From assembly GCA_021399395.1 (NCBI GenBank), contig JAAFKJ010000162.1, forward strand, positions 1 to 41,017: DNA of 41,017 bases, given 5' to 3'. The stretch comes from Candidatus Heimdallarchaeota archaeon (GTDB lineage: Archaea; Asgardarchaeota; Heimdallarchaeia; Heimdallarchaeales; Heimdallarchaeaceae). The notes under the pieces were generated by a model. It did no database searches. It was not told where the DNA came from and saw only the letters and a program-made list of their open reading frames with translations. Both the position numbers and the translations under genes were made by a program. This document shows positions 36,377 through 41,017 of the stretch, piece after piece. Within the stretch, counting starts at the first letter, position 1, and the number at the start of each line of letters is the position of its first letter.

Positions 36377-37519
36377 TTAACTTTCACCTACATCGAGTAT
36401 CCCGTCTTGTCCTATCATGAAAACGGTTTCAATTTCTGGGATATGTGGACTGTCAATTACTCTTGCTATTCTCTTCTCTCCTTTACCTTTCCTTAGAAAA
36501 ACTCTAGTTGTACAAGAATGGGCAACGATATGACCTCCAATTGGAAAAACTGTCTCACCATATAATACATCAGGCTTTGAAAGGACTTGATTAGTCGCTA
36601 CTACAGCTATATCATATACTTCTGCTAATCTTAGGAGTTGATGCAAGAACTTGTTTAGTTTTTGCTGCCTCTCGAGTAAGGAATTTCTTCCTGTGAATTC
36701 AGCTCTAAAATGGCTTGTTAAGGAGTCAATAATCATCAATTTTACATTCCCCTCCTTTATAAATTTTGGACTTTCCAAAACTAGAACCATCTGATGATCA
36801 GAATTATATGCTCTACCGACATTGATACGACTTAAGACTTCCTCAGCAGGAGCATTAAATCTGTTACATATTTGCACGATTCTCTCTGGTCTAAACGTTC
36901 CTTCAGTATCTATGTAAATTACTCCAGATTCAAGTCCACCAAGACTTTTTTCCATGGCAGTTGTAACACACAGTTGGAAACAAATCTGAGTTTTACCTGT
37001 TCGAAATTCACCAGAAAATTCAGTCAAAGAACTGGTTTCGATACCCCCCGCAAGAAGAGTATCAAGAGCTTCACTCCCTGTTGATATTTTTACCAATTTA
37101 TTTCGAATTTTTAGAAGCTCTTTTGCACTTTTGAATCCAATACCAATCTGGCTTCGAGATGCTGAAATAAGTCTTTTTGCGGTTTGTTCTCCTATCTCAC
37201 AATGTTCTGCAAGTTCTATAGGTGATGCATGCGCTACTGCTGCTAATGTTAGATATCCCGATGACATCAATTTTTCAGCTACTGCTGGACCAATCCCTGG
37301 AATCTGGTTTACTGCAACATCGCTTAAATCTTCAGTCTTTGGTTTTTTAGCCTGGGTTTTTTTCTGTTTTGGTAATATCTCTTCAATCCAATCTTCTGGC
37401 TCTTTTTTAGGTTTAGCTGTTTTACTAACCTCGTCCTTTGCTTTGGTTGTTGTAGTTGTTTTCTTAACCTCAAGTTGCTTTTCTTTTTTAGGTTTTGGAG
37501 TTTCTTCCTTTTTTGACAT
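36377..37519 (-). CDS. radA: RadA/Rad51 recombinase with Lys-rich N-terminal tail
   Basis: HhH NTD IPGIGPAVAEKLMSSGYLTLAAVA; Walker A GEFRTGKTQ; YIDTEGTFRPERI; LMIIDSLTSHFRAEF; VVATNQV. No intein at Walker A. Confidence 0.96.
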   Translation of the reverse strand: MSKKEETPKPKKEKQLEVKKTTTTTKAKDEVSKTAKPKKEPEDWIEEILPKQKKTQAKKPKTEDLSDVAVNQIPGIGPAVAEKLMSSGYLTLAAVAHASPIELAEHCEIGEQTAKRLISASRSQIGIGFKSAKELLKIRNKLVKISTGSEALDTLLAGGIETSSLTEFSGEFRTGKTQICFQLCVTTAMEKSLGGLESGVIYIDTEGTFRPERIVQICNRFNAPAEEVLSRINVGRAYNSDHQMVLVLESPKFIKEGNVKLMIIDSLTSHFRAEFTGRNSLLERQQKLNKFLHQLLRLAEVYDIAVVATNQVLSKPDVLYGETVFPIGGHIVAHSCTTRVFLRKGKGEKRIARVIDSPHIPEIETVFMIGQDGILDVGES

Positions 37520-37624
37520 AACTTCACTTTTCCAACTGCTGATTAATTATCAAGATTTGTATATTTAAGAAGTGCTATTAAAATGTTAAATTTACTTGCT
37601 TTTTAAATTTAATAGTTTACTCAT

Positions 37625-38101
37625 TTACTTCTCGTTTTGATATGTTCCTGAATAGCCTTCATCTAGCTTTTCTTGTGTCTTAATAAATACAATTTGAGCA
37701 ATCCTAGCTCCCTCAAATACTGTAATCTTGGCATTGACTATTAAAAGACCAATCCCTCTTCCTTTATATCCTGGATCCCAGACTGCAGAACAGAGCATAG
37801 CTCCAATTCTCATCAAACTTGATCTAGGGAGAACTATACCAATTGCGTTTAATGGAACTTCTACTATTTCATTATATCTGACTAAATATCCACCTGGTTC
37901 AAGAATCCACTTTTTGTTTTGCGGTTCCAGAATTTTATGTTCGGGAATGAATCTTTCGGAATTATCAAAGTCAATAATTCCTCCATCTTCTAGAATCATA
38001 ATATCTTTAGCTGTTAAATCAAAACCAGCAATCTGTGTCTGTGTATCCGCATCTAGGTATTCTTTAATTATATTATCTTTAAATGGAGGTAGCATAGCCA
38101 T
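37625..38101 (-). CDS. dCTP deaminase/dUTPase family protein
   Basis: IVLPRSSLMRIGAMLCSAVWDPGYKGRGIGLLIV and GARIAQIVF motifs. Confidence 0.85.
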   Translation of the reverse strand: MAMLPPFKDNIIKEYLDADTQTQIAGFDLTAKDIMILEDGGIIDFDNSERFIPEHKILEPQNKKWILEPGGYLVRYNEIVEVPLNAIGIVLPRSSLMRIGAMLCSAVWDPGYKGRGIGLLIVNAKITVFEGARIAQIVFIKTQEKLDEGYSGTYQNEK

Positions 38102-38136
38102 ATCTATAAAATATCGAAACCACTTTTAACTTTTTA

Positions 38137-39048
38137 CTAATCTTGTTGAAACATTCTTGCGACAAGTTTTTTACGACAGTTTGGGCATTGTGGTTTAACT
38201 TTTATCCATTCAACAATGTGTGCATAATGAGAAGGAATTTCACAGAAAGGACATCTAACAAAACTTTCTCCTGCTTTAATCGGAGACATACAAACACTAC
38301 ATCTGTCATCTAATTCAGCAGTAGCTGATTTCAGCCTTTGTTTCTTAGGCAACTTAGATACCTTCTCTTTGATTACTACAGGTTTAACCTCTTCCTTCTT
38401 CTCTACAGTTTTTTCTTGCTGTTCAATTGTTTCAGCAGCAATTTCCTCTAGTTCTTCCAAAGTTTTTTCTTCTTCTAGTTCTAAAGATTGATCTATAGCA
38501 GCGACTTCAACTACACCTAGTGGAGCGATGTCTTCCACTGATTTTCCTATTGTTGCTAAAACAGCATCAGCTTCTTCCTCGAGACCTTTTTCATAAAGTA
38601 TGTATGCAGAAATTTCTGTTTCTCCACTATCATAGAAGTATCTTGATAGGTTTCGAACCATCTCTTCTTCTCTTTCTGGCGCATATCTAGATATAATTTG
38701 AATTGAATCAGTAACAAATTCTCTTCCTTTTGCAGCTACAGATTTTGCTGCACCAAATACTCTCCCTGTTTTTAGATATTCTTCTTTTGCTCTATCGAAC
38801 ATTCCTGCTCGGAAGTATTCATCTGCACTTGCATATGCGGCACGAGAATCTGAATTTGGGCTTGTTGTATAAGCGGATCTATCATTAGGTGGACTGGATC
38901 TAGGCGTTTGTGTTTGAGTTACTGGTTGGTATGGCTTGTATCTTCTTTTCGGAGTATCCTTCTTTTTCTTGTTTCTTGCTACAGCTCTTGCTATCACTAT
39001 CACGGAAATTGAAAGAAAAACTAAGAAAATAAGTAATCCGTAATCCAT
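38137..39048 (-). CDS. Membrane-anchored protein with C-terminal RING-like zinc finger
   Basis: N-terminal TM (YGLLIFLVFLSISVIVIARAVA), alpha-helical repeat-like middle (ADEYFRAGMFDRAKEEYLKTGRV), C-terminal CSVCMSPIKAGESFVRCPFCEIPSHYAHIVEWIKVKPQCPNCRKKL. Confidence 0.7.
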   Translation of the reverse strand: MDYGLLIFLVFLSISVIVIARAVARNKKKKDTPKRRYKPYQPVTQTQTPRSSPPNDRSAYTTSPNSDSRAAYASADEYFRAGMFDRAKEEYLKTGRVFGAAKSVAAKGREFVTDSIQIISRYAPEREEEMVRNLSRYFYDSGETEISAYILYEKGLEEEADAVLATIGKSVEDIAPLGVVEVAAIDQSLELEEEKTLEELEEIAAETIEQQEKTVEKKEEVKPVVIKEKVSKLPKKQRLKSATAELDDRCSVCMSPIKAGESFVRCPFCEIPSHYAHIVEWIKVKPQCPNCRKKLVARMFQQD

Positions 39049-39054
39049 GATTTA

Positions 39055-40797
39055 TCATCCGTGTATATAATTCATCTTAATTTGGTTGTTAATTTTATTA
39101 ACTTTTGTATATCCAAACCTCTCAAGTTGAACAATTTCTCCGATATTTAAATCAGTTAGATTGTTTTCGCCTAAACCTTGAATATACTTCATGCTATCTT
39201 TGTTTATACGCTTATTTAAATATAACATTTCTGGCTTGATGATTTCAACTTCTACAGGTTCTGAAACCCATTGCAGCTTTGGAAAATTTGGGTTTACTTC
39301 TTCACCTATTATTGTTGCAACTAATTCTTTCTCAGATTTTTTCTCTTGAATTTGAATATTGAATAAATCTTTCAGTCTGACTACTGAATTAATATCAAGA
39401 TGCTCTTGATCTGTTCCACTAAGATAAATAATGTCATTAACATTGATTTTTCTTGACCCTAGTTCTTTATTATGGGGGTGTAAATCAATTTCAACAGTCT
39501 TCTTCTTAGGATTCGAAATTGAAATCTTTATAGGGTTTTCAACAAAATAATAATGTTTCACTTTAGGTTCTATGATTTTTCTATTTATTGAAAAAATCAA
39601 AGAAAAATCTATATTGGTTGAAGATTTTGTTGCACCTACTCGTCTTATTATTTCTGAAAATACTTGTGGCTGAATCCCTCTTCTTTTCAGAGCTTGATAA
39701 GTAACTAGACGATAGTCGTCCCATCCTGTAACAATTTTCTCTTCTACTAATTCTCTGATAACTCTACCTTGTGTAGGCGCACCAATGATATTGTATCTTT
39801 GGTATTCCATAAATTCTGGAACATTGAGTTTTAATCTCTTTGCAATAGTTTTTTGTAACTCTTCCCTCATCTTTCCAAATTCCATGCTTCTTAGAATATG
39901 AGTAACCTTAGTTAGATCTTCCATAATTGGTGATTCAAAATCATACATGGGCCACAAAATGTATTTATCTCCTTGAATACAATGTGTATGATTTGATAAT
40001 CGTAAAAGCACGGGATCTCTCATTACAGAATTGGGCGATTTCATATCTCCTCTTAATCTTACTACCGCTTCTCCTGGTGCATATTTACCCTCAAGTATCT
40101 CTTCGAAAAGTTGAAGATTAAATTCTACAGTGTTTTCTAGATTGCACTTGCATGCTTTCTGTTCATTTCGTAGTTGTGTGAATAAATCTCTCTCACAGCG
40201 ACAGATAAAAGCATCATTCTTCAGAATAAGTTCTTTTGCTTTTTCATAATAAAGTTTCATGTGATCGGATGCCAGTACTTCTTCGTCGACTTGCAGATCC
40301 AACCAAGCTAATACTTCTCTAAAGCTGTCATAAAATTCTGATTGAACCTTTTCAGGATTAGTATCATCAAAACGTAAGACTGTTTTACCTTCAAATCTCT
40401 CTGCTATTAGATGGTTTATGCAGAACGATAACATCTGACCGATATGAGGGTGTTTAGAAGGTTCTGGAGGATAACGTACTTTTACCTTCCCATGTGTTGC
40501 ATTTACTATTTCAGGTAGATAGTCTCTTTCTTTTGTTTCTTCCACTATACTTTCTGGATATTTTTCTTCTACTATCTTCTCGATATCCTCTCTTGGTAGA
40601 TTATTGACTTCCTCAACAATCCTTTTCAAAATCTGCTGGATTTCTTTTGCTTTACTCCTAAGTTCTGGGTAGCCTGACATAATTTTCTTCATAACAATAT
40701 TAACATCAGCTGAACCATATTTGTAAGCATTAACCATGGTTTCTTTGTAGACTATGTCCTCAGAATCAGTCATATTAAATTCCACTGTATTTTTCAA
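39055..40797 (-). CDS. gltX: Glutamyl-tRNA synthetase, archaeal/eukaryotic type
   Basis: VRYPPEPSKHPHIGQMLSFCINHLIAERFEGKTVLRFDDTNPEKVQSEF (HIGH-like motif), WPMYDFESPIMEDLTKVTHILRSMEF, C-terminal anticodon-binding region. Confidence 0.92.
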   Translation of the reverse strand: MKNTVEFNMTDSEDIVYKETMVNAYKYGSADVNIVMKKIMSGYPELRSKAKEIQQILKRIVEEVNNLPREDIEKIVEEKYPESIVEETKERDYLPEIVNATHGKVKVRYPPEPSKHPHIGQMLSFCINHLIAERFEGKTVLRFDDTNPEKVQSEFYDSFREVLAWLDLQVDEEVLASDHMKLYYEKAKELILKNDAFICRCERDLFTQLRNEQKACKCNLENTVEFNLQLFEEILEGKYAPGEAVVRLRGDMKSPNSVMRDPVLLRLSNHTHCIQGDKYILWPMYDFESPIMEDLTKVTHILRSMEFGKMREELQKTIAKRLKLNVPEFMEYQRYNIIGAPTQGRVIRELVEEKIVTGWDDYRLVTYQALKRRGIQPQVFSEIIRRVGATKSSTNIDFSLIFSINRKIIEPKVKHYYFVENPIKISISNPKKKTVEIDLHPHNKELGSRKINVNDIIYLSGTDQEHLDINSVVRLKDLFNIQIQEKKSEKELVATIIGEEVNPNFPKLQWVSEPVEVEIIKPEMLYLNKRINKDSMKYIQGLGENNLTDLNIGEIVQLERFGYTKVNKINNQIKMNYIHG

Positions 40798-40948
40798 TTT
40801 AAATACATGTTTATCTCTAATAAAACCTACCGTAAACTACTGAGGATTAAAGTCTTATCCAATCTTGCCAGAAGCGCTTTGGCGAATATACAATACTATT
40901 TGGGGAGAACATGTGCACCTTCTTCTTAAACAAACATTTTTCTACGAG

Positions 40949-40956
40949 TTTAAATA
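40949..40956 (+). promoter_or_regulatory. Candidate TATA box for a transcript at the right edge
   Basis: TTTAAATA ~25-30 nt upstream of a hairpin-forming, non-coding-looking sequence. Confidence 0.4.
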
Positions 40957-40975
40957 TGAAAGTAAGGATATATAG

Positions 40976-41017
40976 GTAGTGCTAGGTGAATACTCACCTT
41001 TCCTATGGTTCGCAGGT
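40976..41017 (+). ncRNA. Possible 5' end of a structured RNA, truncated by window edge
   Basis: Perfect 6-bp hairpin AGGTGA-ATAC-TCACCT (40984..40999) located where a transcript from the upstream TATA would begin; no start codon/ORF recognised. Confidence 0.3.

Noticed and set aside
36377-37519. Possible intein in RadA or Top6B
   Set aside because: RadA motifs are contiguous and total length fits without an insertion; the Top6B extension lacks recognisable intein splice or LAGLIDADG motifs and lies C-terminal to the conserved core.
1-41017. CRISPR arrays, tRNA/rRNA genes, transposases, integrases
   Set aside because: No regularly spaced direct repeats, no cloverleaf or rRNA-like segments and no mobile-element ORFs recognised by eye; a tRNAscan/Infernal run would be needed to exclude small RNAs formally.

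Overview
AT-rich archaeal chromosomal window, densely coded, with no rRNA, tRNA, CRISPR or transposon found by eye. Gene content points to an Asgard (possibly Heimdallarchaeia-like) archaeon: a Ras/Rab-like small GTPase, tubulin/FtsZ-superfamily proteins, a membrane-anchored RING-like protein, HEAT repeats, Alba, RadA, topoisomerase VI and a DGGGP-synthase-like UbiA protein. This taxonomic call is inference only. The outstanding feature is an uninterrupted 12.57 kb ORF (13448..26020, 4190 aa). Its first ~530 aa are a topoisomerase VI B subunit (GHKL ATPase plus transducer). This is fused to about 3,550 aa of tandem helix-hairpin-helix-like repeats and a Lys/Ser-rich C-terminal tail, and the gene overlaps the Top6A gene (26017..27426) by 4 nt (ATGA). 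Secondary points of interest: a degenerate tubulin/FtsZ-like paralogue (12014..13276) near a canonical-looking one (4789..5928); a FtsZ-like/membrane-protein/zinc-ribbon cluster; a CPBP (Rce1-like) protease - small GTPase - HEAT-repeat operon; Lys-rich tails on several DNA-binding proteins; an unlisted 54-aa gene; and a possible structured RNA at the right edge. All calls come from reading motifs in the translations; no searches were run.
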